Origin: Ilex aquifolium
Taxonomy: Eukaryota; Streptophyta; Magnoliopsida; Aquifoliales; Aquifoliaceae
DNA: 64,000 nucleotides
Assembly (NCBI GenBank): GCA_951799425.1
Contig: OX637399.1
Span: 36,677,701 to 36,741,700, forward strand
Direction of reading: 5' to 3'
Positions within the stretch are counted from its first letter, which is position 1. Every line of letters begins with the position of its first letter. The notes below the pieces were generated by a model. That model was not told where the DNA came from. It saw only the letters and a list, made by a program, of their open reading frames with translations, and did no database searches. Positions 23,649 through 36,906 of this stretch are shown here, one piece after another. Position numbers and translations under genes: made by a program.

Positions 23649-25920
23649 GAATTCTTTACAATGCCGCAAGAATCATCTTAATCAGAGACCGGAGCAAAAA
23701 GTTATGTCAGAAATACTAAAGATTGGGAAATTACTTTTTTTTTTCCTTGTGGAGGGGAATGGCCAACTATACCAAACTTCCATCTTCGAACTTGTTAGAA
23801 GATGAATCACCAATTTTGATCTCAATATATTGGTTAGGGTTTCAAGTTCTCATTGCAATGCCGCAAGAATTAGCTCAATCAGAGTTCGGGAGAAAAAGTT
23901 ATGTCCGATATAATATTTCATTTTAAAGGAGGACTACTTATTACACAAAACTTGCATTACAATAGAGCCCATGCTAGAGGATTTTTCATGACTTTTGAAG
24001 TGAATAAAATGGTTAGGGATTGAAGAATTCTTTACAATGCCGCAAGAATCATCTTAATCAGAGACCGGAGCAAAAAGTTATGTCAGAAATACTAAAGAAT
24101 GGGAAATTACTTTTTTTTTCCTTGTGGAGGGGAATGGCCAACTATACCAAACTTCCATCACAATTTCGAACTTGTTAGAAGATGAATCACCAATTTTGAT
24201 CTCAATATATTTGTTAGGGTTTCAAGTTCTCTTTGCAATGCCGTAAGTATTAGCTCAATCCGAGTTCGGGAGAAAGAGTTATGTCGGATATAATATTTCA
24301 TTTTAAAGGAGGACTACTTATTACACAAAACTTGCGTTACAATAGAGTCCATGCTAGAGGATTTTTCATGACTTTTGATGTGAATGAAATGGTTAGGGAT
24401 TGAAGAATTCTTTACAATGCCGCAAGAATCATCTTAATCAGAGACCGGAGCAAAAAGTTATGTCAGAAATACTGAAGATTGGGAAATTACTTTTTTTTGC
24501 CTTGTGGAGGGGAATGTCCAACTATACCAAACTTCCATCACAATTTCGAACTTGTTTGAAGATGAATCACCAATTTTGATCTCAATATATTGGTTTGGGT
24601 TTCAAGTTCTCTTTGCAATGCCGCAAGAATTAGCTCAATCCGAGTTCGGGAGAAAGAGTTATGTCGGATATAATATTTCATTTTAAAGGAGGACTACTTA
24701 TTACACAAAACTTGCGTTACAATAGAGCCCATGCTAGAGGATTTTTCATGACTTTTGATGTGAATAAAATGGTTAGGGATTGAAGAATTCTTTACAATGC
24801 CGCAAGAATCATCTTAATCAGAGACCGGAGCAAAAAGTTATGTCAGAAATACTAAAGATTGGGAAATTACTTTTTTTTTTCCTTGTGGAGGGGAATGGCC
24901 AACTATACCAAACTTCCATCTTCGAACTTGTTAGAAGATGAATCACCAATTTTGATCTCAATATATTGGTTAGGGTTTCAAGTTCTCATTGCAATGCCGC
25001 AAGAATTAGCTCAATCAGAGTTCGGGAGAAAAAGTTATGTCCGATATAATATTTCATTTTAAAGGAGGACTACTTATTACACAAAACTTGCATTACAATA
25101 GAGCCCATGCTAGAGGATTTTTCATGACTTTTGATGTGAATAAAATGGTTAGGGATTGAAGAATTCTTTACAATGCCGCAAGAATCATCTTAATCAGAGA
25201 CCGGAGCAAAAAGTTATGTCAGAAATACTAAAGAATGGGAAATTACTTTTTTTTTCCTTGTGGAGGGGAATGGCCAACTATACCAAACTTCCATCACAAT
25301 TTCGAACTTGTTAGAAGATGAATCACCAATTTTGATCTCAATATATTTGTTAGGGTTTCAAGTTCTCTTTGCAATGCCGTAAGTATTAGCTCAATCCGAG
25401 TTCGGGAGAAAGAGTTATGTCGGATATAATATTTCATTTTAAAGGAGGACTACTTATTACACAAAACTTGCGTTACAATAGAGTCCATGCTAGAGGATTT
25501 TTCATGACTTTTGATGTGAATGAAATGGTTAGGGATTGAAGAATTCTTTACAATGCCGCAAGAATCATCTTAATCAGAGACCGGAGCAAAAAGTTATGTC
25601 AGAAATACTGAAGATTGGGAAATTACTTTTTTTTGCCTTGTGGAGGGGAATGTCCAACTATACCAAACTTCCATCACAATTTCGAACTTGTTAGAAGATG
25701 AATCACCAATTTTGATCTCAATATATTGGTTTGGGTTTCAAGTTCTCTTTGCAATGCCGCAAGAATTAGCTCAATCCGAGTTCGGGAGAAAGAGTTATGT
25801 CGGATATAATATTTCATTTTAAAGGAGGACTACTTATTACACAAAACTTGCGTTACAATAGAGCCCATGCTAGAGGATTTTTCATGACTTTTGATGTGAG
25901 TAAAATGGTTAGGGATTGAA
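23649..25920 (+). repeat. Trimer HOR F-A-B, two copies of 1136 bp
   Basis: Copies are 23649-24784 (F 23649, A 24025, B 24405) and 24785-25920 (F 24785, A 25161, B 25541). An earlier single unit lies at 18723-19858. B at 24405 has a private TTGTTTGAAG. The last B ends GTGAGTAAAATGG, the marker that precedes D in the eight-monomer blocks, and D indeed follows at 25921. Confidence 0.9.
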
Positions 25921-28900
25921 GAATTCTTTACAATGCCGCAAGAATCATCTTAATCAGAGACCGGAGCAAAAAATTATGTCAGAAATACTAAAGAATGGGA
26001 AATTACTTTTTTTTTCCTTGTGGAGGGGAATGGCCAACTATACCAAACTTCCATCTTCGAACTTGTTAGAAGATGAATCACCAATTTTGATCTCAATATA
26101 TTGGTTAGGGTTTCAAGTTCTCATTGCAATGCCGCAAGAATTAGCTCAATGAGAGTTCGGGAGAAAAAGTTATGTCCGATATAATATTTCATTTTAAAGG
26201 AGGACTACTTATTACACAAAACTTGCGTTACTATAGAGTCCATGCTAGAGGATTTTTCATGACTTTTGATGTGAATAAAATGGTTAGGGATTGAAGAATT
26301 CTTTACAATGCCGCAAGAATCATCTTAATCAGAGACCGGAGCAAAAAGTTATGTCAGAAATACTAAAGATTGGGAAATTACTATTTTTTTTCCTTGAGGA
26401 GGGGAATGGCCAACTATACCAAACTTCCATCTTCGAACTTGTTAGAAGATGAATCACCAATTTTGATCTTAATATCTTGGTTAGGGTTTCAAGTTCTCAT
26501 TGCAATGCCGCAAGAATTAGCTCAATCAGAGTTCGGGAGAAAAAGTTATGTCCGATATAATATTTCATTTTGAAAGGAGGACTACTTATTACACAAAACT
26601 TGCATTACAATAGAGCCCATGCTAGAGGATTTTTCATGACTTTTGATGTGAATAAAATGGTTAGGGATTGAAGAATTCTTTACAATGCCGCAAGAATCAT
26701 CTTAATCAGAGACCGGAGCAAAAAGTTATGTCAGAAATACTAAAGAATGGGAAATTACTTTTTTTTTCCTTGTGGAGGGGAATGGCCAACTATACCAAAC
26801 TTCCATCACAATTTCGAACTTGTTAGAAGATGAATCACCAATTTTGATCTCAATATATTTGTTAGGGTTTCAAGTTCTCTTTGCAATGCCGTAAGTATTA
26901 GCTCAATCCGAGTTCGGGAGAAAGAGTTATGTCGGATATAATATTTCATTTTAAAGGAGGACTACTTATTACACAAAACTTGCGTTACAATAGAGTCCAT
27001 GCTAGAGGATTTTTCATGACTTTTGATGTGAATAAAATGGTTAGGGATTGAAGAATTCTTTACAATGCCGCAAGAATCATCTTAATCAGAGACCGGAGCA
27101 AAAAGTTCTGTCAGAAATACTGAAGATTGGGAAATTACTTTTTTTTTTTCCTTGTGGAGGGGAATGGCCAACTATACCAAACTTCCATCTTCGAACTTGT
27201 TAGAAGATGAATCACCAATTTTGATCTCAATATATTGGTTAGGGTTTCAAGTTCTCATTGCAATGCCGCAAGAATTAGCTCAATCAGAGTTCGGGAGAAA
27301 AAGTTATGTCCGATATAATATTTCATTTTAAAGGAGGACTACTTATTACACAAAACTTGCATTACAATAGAGCCCATGCTAGAGGATTTTTCATGACTTT
27401 TGATGTGAATAAAATGGTTAGGGATTGAAGAATTCTTTACAATGCCGCAAGAATCATCTTAATCAGAGACCGGAGCAAAAAGTTATGTCAGAAATACTAA
27501 AGAATGGGAAATTACTTTTTTTTTCCTTGTGGAGGGGAATGGCCAACTATACCAAACTTCCATCACAATTTCGAACTTGTTAGAAGATGAATCACCAATT
27601 TTGATCTCAATATATTTGTTAGGGTTTCAAGTTCTCTTTGCAATGCCGTAAGTATTAGCTCAATCCGAGTTCGGGAGAAAGAGTTATGTCGGATATAATA
27701 TTTCATTTTAAAGGAGGACTACTTATTACACAAAACTTGCGTTACAATAGAGTCCATGCTAGAGGATTTTTCATGACTTTTGATGTGAATGAAATGGTTA
27801 GGGATTGAAGAATTCTTTACAATGCCGCAAGAATCATCTTAATCAGAGACCGGAGCAAAAAGTTATGTCAGAAATACTGAAGATTGGGAAATTACTTTTT
27901 TTTGCCTTGTGGAGGGGAATGTCCAACTATACCAAACTTCCATCACCATTTCGAACTTGTTAGAAGATGAATCACCAATTTTGATCTCAATATATTGGTT
28001 TGGGTTTCAAGTTCTCTTTGCAATGCCGCAAGAATTAGCTCAATCCGAGTTCGGGAGAAAGAGTTATGTCGGATATAATATTTCATTTTAAAGGAGGACT
28101 ACTTATTACACAAAACTTGCGTTACAATAGAGCCCATGCTAGAGGATTTTTCATGACTTTTGATGTGAATGAAATGGTTAGGGATTGAAGAATTCTTTAC
28201 AATGCCGCAAGAATCATCTTAATCAGATACCGGAGCAAAAAGTTATGTCAGAAATACTGAAGATTGGGAAATTACTTTTTTTTGCATTGTGGAGGGGAAT
28301 GTCCAAATATACCAAACTTCCATCACAATTTCGAACTTGTTAGAAGATGAATCACCAATTTTGATCTCAATATATTGGTTTGGGTTTCAAGTTCTCTTTG
28401 AAATGCCGCAAGAATTAGCTCAATCCGAGTTCGGGAGAAAAAGTTATGTCCGATATAATATTTCATTTTAAAGGAGGACTACTTATTACACAAAACTTGC
28501 GTTACAATAGAGCCCATGCTAGAGGATTTTTCATGACTTTTGATGTGAATAAAATGGTTAGGGATTGAAGAATTCTTTACAATGCCGCAAGAATCATCTT
28601 AATCAGAGACCGGAGCAAAAAGTTATGTCAGAAATACTAAAGATTGGGAAATTACTTTTTTTTTTCCTTGTGGAGGGGAATGGCCAACTATACCAAACTT
28701 CCATCACAATTTCGAACTTGTTAGAAGATGAATCACCAATTTTGATCTCAATATATTGGTTAGGGTTTCAAGTTCTCATTGCAATGCCGCAAGAATTAGC
28801 TCAATGAGAGTTCGGGAGAAAAAGTTATGTCCGATATAATATTTCATTTTAAAGGAGGACTACTTATTACACAAAACTTGCGTTACTATAGAGTCCATGC

Positions 28901-28950
28901 TAGAGGATTTTTCATGACTTTTGATGTGAATAAAATGGTTAGGGATTGAA
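25921..28950 (+). repeat. Patchwork block D-E-A-F'-A-B-B*-H1
   Basis: Monomer starts are 25921 D, 26296 E, 26673 A, 27053 F', 27430 A, 27810 B, 28190 B* and 28570 H1. The core E-A-F'-A-B-B* recurs at 32358, and with one extra F'-A dimer at 28951. Shared markers are CATCACCATTTCG in B, and GCATTGTGG plus CTTTGAAATGCC in B*. E copies from here on have GATCTTAATATC, unlike the E copies before 17 kb. Confidence 0.9.
28570..28950 (+). repeat. Mosaic monomer H1 (F-like start, D-like end, 381 bp)
   Basis: This unit begins like F (AAAGATTGGG, ten T, CC) but keeps ACAAT, which F lacks, and ends like D (CTCATTGCAATG, CTCAATGAGAG, GTTACTATAGAG). At 381 bp it is the longest unit in the window. The simplest reading is recombination or conversion between class F and an ACAAT-bearing unit, with a D-class tail. 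It sits between a B* and an E monomer, where a D would be expected. Confidence 0.85.
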
Positions 28951-31900
28951 GAATTCTTTACAATGCCGCAAGAATCATCTTAATCAGAGACCGGAGCAAA
29001 AAGTTATGTCAGAAATACTAAAGATTGGGAAATTACTATTTTTTTTCCTTGAGGAGGGGAATGGCCAACTATACCAAACTTCCATCTTCGAACTTGTTAG
29101 AAGATGAATCACCAATTTTGATCTTAATATCTTGGTTAGGGTTTCAAGTTCTCATTGCAATGCCGCAAGAATTAGCTCAATCAGAGTTCGGGAGAAAAAG
29201 TTATGTCCGATATAATATTTCATTTTGAAAGGAGGACTACTTATTACACAAAACTTGCATTACAATAGAGCCCATGCTAGAGGATTTTTCATGACTTTTG
29301 ATGTGAATAAAATGGTTAGGGATTGAAGAATTCTTTACAATGCCGCAAGAATCATCTTAATCAGAGACCGGAGCAAAAAGTTATGTCAGAAATACTAAAG
29401 AATGGGAAATTACTTTTTTTTTCCTTGTGGAGGGGAATGGCCAACTATACCAAACTTCCATCACAATTTCGAACTTGTTAGAAGATGAATCACCAATTTT
29501 GATCTCAATATATTTGTTAGGGTTTCAAGTTCTCTTTGCAATGCCGTAAGTATTAGCTCAATCCGAGTTCGGGAGAAAGAGTTATGTCGGATATAATATT
29601 TCATTTTAAAGGAGGACTACTTATTACACAAAACTTGCGTTACAATAGAGTCCATGCTAGAGGATTTTTCATGACTTTTGATGTGAATAAAATGGTTAGG
29701 GATTGAAGAATTCTTTACAATGCCGCAAGAATCATCTTAATCAGAGACCGGAGCAAAAAGTTCTGTCAGAAATACTGAAGATTGGGAAATTACTTTTTTT
29801 TTTTCCTTGTGGAGGGGAATGGCCAACTATACCAAACTTCCATCTTCGAACTTGTTAGAAGATGAATCACCAATTTTGATCTCAATATATTGGTTAGGGT
29901 TTCAAGTTCTCATTGCAATGCCGCAAGAATTAGCTCAATCAGAGTTCGGGAGAAAAAGTTATGTCCGATATAATATTTCATTTTAAAGGAGGACTACTTA
30001 TTACACAAAACTTGCATTACAATAGAGCCCATGCTAGAGGATTTTTCATGACTTTTGATGTGAATAAAATGGTTAGGGATTGAAGAATTCTTTACAATGC
30101 CGCAAGAATCATCTTAATCAGAGACCGGAGCAAAAAGTTATGTCAGAAATACTAAAGAATGGGAAATTACTTTTTTTTTCCTTGTGGAGGGGAATGGCCA
30201 ACTATACCAAACTTCCATCACAATTTCGAACTTGTTAGAAGATGAATCACCAATTTTGATCTCAATATATTTGTTAGGGTTTCAAGTTCTCTTTGCAATG
30301 CCGTAAGTATTAGCTCAATCCGAGTTCGGGAGAAAGAGTTATGTCGGATATAATATTTCATTTTAAAGGAGGACTACTTATTACACAAAACTTGCGTTAC
30401 AATAGAGTCCATGCTAGAGGATTTTTCATGACTTTTGATGTGAATAAAATGGTTAGGGATTGAAGAATTCTTTACAATGCCGCAAGAATCATCTTAATCA
30501 GAGACCGGAGCAAAAAGTTCTGTCAGAAATACTGAAGATTGGGAAATTACTTTTTTTTTTTCCTTGTGGAGGGGAATGGCCAACTATACCAAACTTCCAT
30601 CTTCGAACTTGTTAGAAGATGAATCACCAATTTTGATCTCAATATATTGGTTAGGGTTTCAAGTTCTCATTGCAATGCCGCAAGAATTAGCTCAATCAGA
30701 GTTCGGGAGAAAAAGTTATGTCCGATATAATATTTCATTTTAAAGGAGGACTACTTATTACACAAAACTTGCATTACAATAGAGCCCATGCTAGAGGATT
30801 TTTCATGACTTTTGATGTGAATAAAATGGTTAGGGATTGAAGAATTCTTTACAATGCCGCAAGAATCATCTTAATCAGAGACCGGAGCAAAAAGTTATGT
30901 CAGAAATACTAAAGAATGGGAAATTACTTTTTTTTTCCTTGTGGAGGGGAATGGCCAACTATACCAAACTTCCATCACAATTTCGAACTTGTTAGAAGAT
31001 GAATCACCAATTTTGATCTCAATATATTTGTTAGGGTTTCAAGTTCTCTTTGCAATGCCGTAAGTATTAGCTCAATCCGAGTTCGGGAGAAAGAGTTATG
31101 TCGGATATAATATTTCATTTTAAAGGAGGACTACTTATTACACAAAACTTGCGTTACAATAGAGTCCATGCTAGAGGATTTTTCATGACTTTTGATGTGA
31201 ATGAAATGGTTAGGGATTGAAGAATTCTTTACAATGCCGCAAGAATCATCTTAATCAGAGACCGGAGCAAAAAGTTATGTCAGAAATACTGAAGATTGGG
31301 AAATTACTTTTTTTTGCCTTGTGGAGGGGAATGTCCAACTATACCAAACTTCCATCACCATTTCGAACTTGTTAGAAGATGAATCACCAATTTTGATCTC
31401 AATATATTGGTTTGGGTTTCAAGTTCTCTTTGCAATGCCGCAAGAATTAGCTCAATCCGAGTTCGGGAGAAAGAGTTATGTCGGATATAATATTTCATTT
31501 TAAAGGAGGACTACTTATTACACAAAACTTGCGTTACAATAGAGCCCATGCTAGAGGATTTTTCATGACTTTTGATGTGAATGAAATGGTTAGGGATTGA
31601 AGAATTCTTTACAATGCCGCAAGAATCATCTTAATCAGATACCGGAGCAAAAAGTTATGTCAGAAATACTGAAGATTGGGAAATTACTTTTTTTTGCATT
31701 GTGGAGGGGAATGTCCAAATATACCAAACTTCCATCACAATTTCGAACTTGTTAGAAGATGAATCACCAATTTTGATCTCAATATATTGGTTTGGGTTTC
31801 AAGTTCTCTTTGAAATGCCGCAAGAATTAGCTCAATCCGAGTTCGGGAGAAAAAGTTATGTCCGATATAATATTTCATTTTAAAGGAGGACTACTTATTA

Positions 31901-31981
31901 CACAAAACTTGCGTTACAATAGAGCCCATGCTAGAGGATTTTTCATGACTTTTGATGTGAATAAAATGGTTAGGGATTGAA
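28951..31981 (+). repeat. Patchwork block E-A-F'-A-F'-A-B-B*
   Basis: Monomer starts are 28951 E, 29328 A, 29708 F', 30085 A, 30465 F', 30842 A, 31222 B and 31602 B*. It equals the core of the previous block with one additional A-F' dimer of 757 bp (29328-30084 or 30085-30841). Both F' copies have TTCTGTCAG and T11. This is the expected product of an unequal exchange offset by two monomers. Confidence 0.9.
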
Positions 31982-34631
31982 GAATTCTTTACAATGCCGC
32001 AAGAATCATCTTAATCAGAGACCGGAGCAAAAAGTTATGTCAGAAATACTAAAGATTGGGAAATTACTATTTTTTTTCCTTGAGGAGGGGAATGGCCAAC
32101 TATACCAAACTTCCATCTTCGAACTTGTTAGAAGATGAATCACCAATTTTGATCTTAATATCTTGGTTAGGGTTTCAAGTTCTCATTGCAATGCCGCAAG
32201 AATTAGCTCAATCAGAGTTCGGGAGAAAAAGTTATGTCCGATATAATATTTCATTTTAAAGGAGGACTACTTATTACACAAAACTTGCGTTACTATAGAG
32301 TCCATGCTAGAGGATTTTTCATGACTTTTGATGTGAATAAAATGGTTAGGGATTGAAGAATTCTTTACAATGCCGCAAGAATCATCTTAATCAGAGACCG
32401 GAGCAAAAAGTTATGTCAGAAATACTAAAGATTGGGAAATTACTATTTTTTTTCCTTGAGGAGGGGAATGGCCAACTATACCAAACTTCCATCTTCGAAC
32501 TTGTTAGAAGATGAATCACCAATTTTGATCTTAATATCTTGGTTAGGGTTTCAAGTTCTCATTGCAATGCCGCAAGAATTAGCTCAATCAGAGTTCGGGA
32601 GAAAAAGTTATGTCCGATATAATATTTCATTTTGAAAGGAGGACTACTTATTACACAAAACTTGCATTACAATAGAGCCCATGCTAGAGGATTTTTCATG
32701 ACTTTTGATGTGAATAAAATGGTTAGGGATTGATGAATTCTTTACAATGCCGCAAGAATCATCTTAATCAGAGACCGGAGCAAAAAGTTATGTCAGAAAT
32801 ACTAAAGAATGGGAAATTACTTTTTTTTTCCTTGTGGAGGGGAATGGCCAACTATACCAAACTTCCATCACAATTTCGAACTTGTTAGAAGATGAATCAC
32901 CAATTTTGATCTCAATATATTTGTTAGGGTTTCAAGTTCTCTTTGCAATGCCGTAAGTATTAGCTCAATCCGAGTTCGGGAGAAAGAGTTATGTCGGATA
33001 TAATATTTCATTTTAAAGGAGGACTACTTATTACACAAAACTTGCGTTACAATAGAGTCCATGCTAGAGGATTTTTCATGACTTTTGATGTGAATAAAAT
33101 GGTTAGGGATTGAAGAATTCTTTACAATGCCGCAAGAATCATCTTAATCAGAGACCGGAGCAAAAAGTTCTGTCAGAAATACTGAAGATTGGGAAATTAC
33201 TTTTTTTTTTTCCTTGTGGAGGGGAATGGCCAACTATACCAAACTTCCATCTTCGAACTTGTTAGAAGATGAATCACCAATTTTGATCTCAATATATTGG
33301 TTAGGGTTTCAAGTTCTCATTGCAATGCCGCAAGAATTAGCTCAATCAGAGTTCGGGAGAAAAAGTTATGTCCGATATAATATTTCATTTTAAAGGAGGA
33401 CTACTTATTACACAAAACTTGCATTACAATAGAGCCCATGCTAGAGGATTTTTCATGACTTTTGATGTGAATAAAATGGTTAGGGATTGAAGAATTCTTT
33501 ACAATGCCGCAAGAATCATCTTAATCAGAGACCGGAGCAAAAAGTTATGTCAGAAATACTAAAGAATGGGAAATTACTTTTTTTTTCCTTGTGGAGGGGA
33601 ATGGCCAACTATACCAAACTTCCATCACAATTTCGAACTTGTTAGAAGATGAATCACCAATTTTGATCTCAATATATTTGTTAGGGTTTCAAGTTCTCTT
33701 TGCAATGCCGTAAGTATTAGCTCAATCCGAGTTCGGGAGAAAGAGTTATGTCGGATATAATATTTCATTTTAAAGGAGGACTACTTATTACACAAAACTT
33801 GCGTTACAATAGAGTCCATGCTAGAGGATTTTTCATGACTTTTGATGTGAATGAAATGGTTAGGGATTGAAGAATTCTTTACAATGCCGCAAGAATCATC
33901 TTAATCAGAGACCGGAGCAAAAAGTTATGTCAGAAATACTGAAGATTGGGAAATTACTTTTTTTTGCCTTGTGGAGGGGAATGTCCAACTATACCAAACT
34001 TCCATCACCATTTCGAACTTGTTAGAAGATGAATCACCAATTTTGATCTCAATATATTGGTTTGGGTTTCAAGTTCTCTTTGCAATGCCGCAAGAATTAG
34101 CTCAATCCGAGTTCGGGAGAAAGAGTTATGTCGGATATAATATTTCATTTTAAAGGAGGACTACTTATTACACAAAACTTGCGTTACAATAGAGCCCATG
34201 CTAGAGGATTTTTCATGACTTTTGATGTGAATGAAATGGTTAGGGATTGAAGAATTCTTTACAATGCCGCAAGAATCATCTTAATCAGATACCGGAGCAA
34301 AAAGTTATGTCAGAAATACTGAAGATTGGGAAATTACTTTTTTTTGCATTGTGGAGGGGAATGTCCAAATATACCAAACTTCCATCACAATTTCGAACTT
34401 GTTAGAAGATGAATCACCAATTTTGATCTCAATATATTGGTTTGGGTTTCAAGTTCTCTTTGAAATGCCGCAAGAATTAGCTCAATCCGAGTTCGGGAGA
34501 AAAAGTTATGTCCGATATAATATTTCATTTTAAAGGAGGACTACTTATTACACAAAACTTGCGTTACAATAGAGCCCATGCTAGAGGATTTTTCATGACT
34601 TTTGATGTGAATAAAATGGTTAGGGATTGAA
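31982..34631 (+). repeat. Patchwork block E-E-A-F'-A-B-B*
   Basis: Monomer starts are 31982 E (E/D mosaic), 32358 E, 32735 A, 33115 F', 33492 A, 33872 B and 34252 B*. The first E ends with TTTTAAAGG, GCGTTACTATAGAG as D does before E, so a D appears to have been overwritten by E sequence over its first half and the start of its second. The A at 32735 has the private GATTGATGAATTC. B and B* carry the same markers as at 27810 and 28190. Confidence 0.88.
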
Positions 34632-36146
34632 GAATTCTTTACAATGCCGCAAGAATCATCTTAATCAGAGACCGGAGCAAAAAGTTATGTCAGAAATACT
34701 AAAGATTGGGAAATTACTTTTTTTTTTCCTTGTGGAGGGGAATGGCCAACTATACCAAACTTCCATCTTCGAACTTGTTAGAAGATGAATCACCAATTTT
34801 GATCTCAATATATTGGTTAGGGTTTCAAGTTCTCATTGCAATGCCGCAAGAATTAGCTCAATCAGAGTTCGGGAGAAAAAGTTATGTCCGATATAATATT
34901 TCATTTTAAAGGAGGACTACTTATTACACAAAACTTGCATTACAATAGAGCCCATGCTAGAGGATTTTTCATGACTTTTGATGTGAATAAACTGGTTAGG
35001 GATTGAAGAATTCTTTACAATGCCGCAAGAATCATCTTAATCAGAGACCGGAGCAAAAAGTTATGTCAGAAATACTAAAGAATGGGAAATTACTTTTTTT
35101 TTCCTTGTGGAGGGGAATGGCCAACTATACCAAACTTCCATCACAATTTCGAACTTGTTAGAAGATGAATCACCAATTTTGATCTCAATATATTTGTTAG
35201 GGTTTCATGTTCTCTTTGCAATGCGTAAGTATTAGCTCAATCCGAGTTCGGGAGAAAGAGTTATGTCGGATATAATATTTCATTTTAAAGGAGGACTACT
35301 TATTACACAAAACTTGCGTTACAATAGAGTCCATGCTAGAGGATTTTTCATGACTTTTGATGTGAATGAAATGGTTAGGGATTGAAGAATTCTTTACAAT
35401 GCCGCAAGAATCATCTTAATCAGAGACCGGAGCAAAAAGTTATGTCAGAAATACTGAAGATTGGGAAATTACTTTTTTTTGCCTTGTGGAGGGGAATGTC
35501 CAACTATACCAAACTTCCATCACAATTTCGAACTTGTTAGAAGATGAATCACCAATTTTGATCTCAATATATTGGTTTGGGTTTCAAGTTCTCTTTGCAA
35601 TACCGCAAGAATTAGCTCAATCCGAGTTCGGGAGAAAGAGTTATGTCGGATATAATATTTCATTTTAAAGGAGGACTACTTATTACACAAAACTTGCGTT
35701 ACAATAGAGTCCATGCTAGAGGACTTTTCATGACTTTTGATGTGAATAAAATGGTTAGGGATTGAAGAATTCTTTACAATGCCGCAACAATCATCTTAAT
35801 CAGAGACCGGAGCAAAAAGTTATGTCAGAAATACTGAAGATTGGGAAATTACTTTTTTTTGCCTTGTGGAGAGGAATGGCCAACTATACCAAACTTCCAT
35901 CACAATTTCGAACTTGTTAGAAGATGAATCACCAATTTTGATCTCAATATATTGGTTAGGGTTTCAAGTTCTCTTTGCAATGCCGCAAGAATTAGCTCAA
36001 TCCGAGTTCGGGAGAAAGAGTTATGTCGGATATAATATTTCATTTTAAAGGAGGACTACTTATTACACAAAACTTGCGTTACAATAGAGCCCATGCTAGA
36101 GGATTTTTCATGACTTTTGATGTGAATAAAATGGTTAGGGATTGAA
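34632..36146 (+). repeat. Duplicated segment F-A-B-C, copy 1 (1515 bp)
   Basis: Monomer starts are 34632 F, 35008 A (379 bp), 35387 B and 35767 C. A second copy lies at 40685. Both share three rare changes: AATAAACTGG at the end of F (C at 34992), TTTCATGTTCTC in A, and a one-base loss giving CAATGCGTAAG. B here has a private CAATACCGC. Confidence 0.92.
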
Positions 36147-36906
36147 GAATTCTTTACAATGCCGCAAGAATCATCTTAATCAGAGACCGGAGCAAAAAGT
36201 TATGTCAGAAATACTAAAGAATGGGAAATTACTTTTTTTTTCCTTGTGGAGGGGAATGGCCAACTATACCAAACTTCCATCACAATTTCGAACTTGTTAG
36301 AAGATGAATCACCAATTTTGATCTCAATATATTTGTTAGGGTTTCAAGTTCTCTTTGCAATGCCGTAAGTATTAGCTCAATCCGAGTTCGGGAGAAAGAG
36401 TTATGTCGGATATAATATTTCATTTTAAAGGAGGACTACTTATTACACAAAACTTGCGTTACAATGGAGTCCATGCTAGAGGATTTTTCATGACTTTTGA
36501 TGTGAATGAAATGGTTAGGGATTGAAGAATTCTTTACAATGCCGCAAGAATCATCTTAATCAGAGACCGGAGCAAAAAGTTATGTCAGAAATACTGAAGA
36601 TTGGGAAATTACTTTTTTTTGCCTTGTGGAGGGGAATGTCCAACTATACCAAACTTCCATCACAATTTCGAACTTGTTAGAAGATGAATCACCAATTTTG
36701 ATCTCAATATATTGGTTTGGGTTTCAAGTTCTCTTTGCAATGCCGCAAGAATTAGCTCAATCCGAGTTCGGGAGAAAGAGTTATGTCGGATATAATATTT
36801 CATTTTAAAGGAGGACTACTTATTACACAAAACTTGCGTTACAATAGAGCCCATGCTAGAGGATTTTTCATGACTTTTGATGTGAGTAAAATGGTTAGGG
36901 ATTGAA
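36147..36906 (+). repeat. A-B dimer linking segment
   Basis: Monomer starts are 36147 A and 36527 B. A ends with the private CAATGGAGTCC, also seen at the end of the A at 16072. B ends with GTGAGTAAAATGG, the marker that precedes D at 3201, 10396, 15320, 25921 and 36907. The pair is thus a remnant of the ancestral A-B-D order. Confidence 0.85.
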
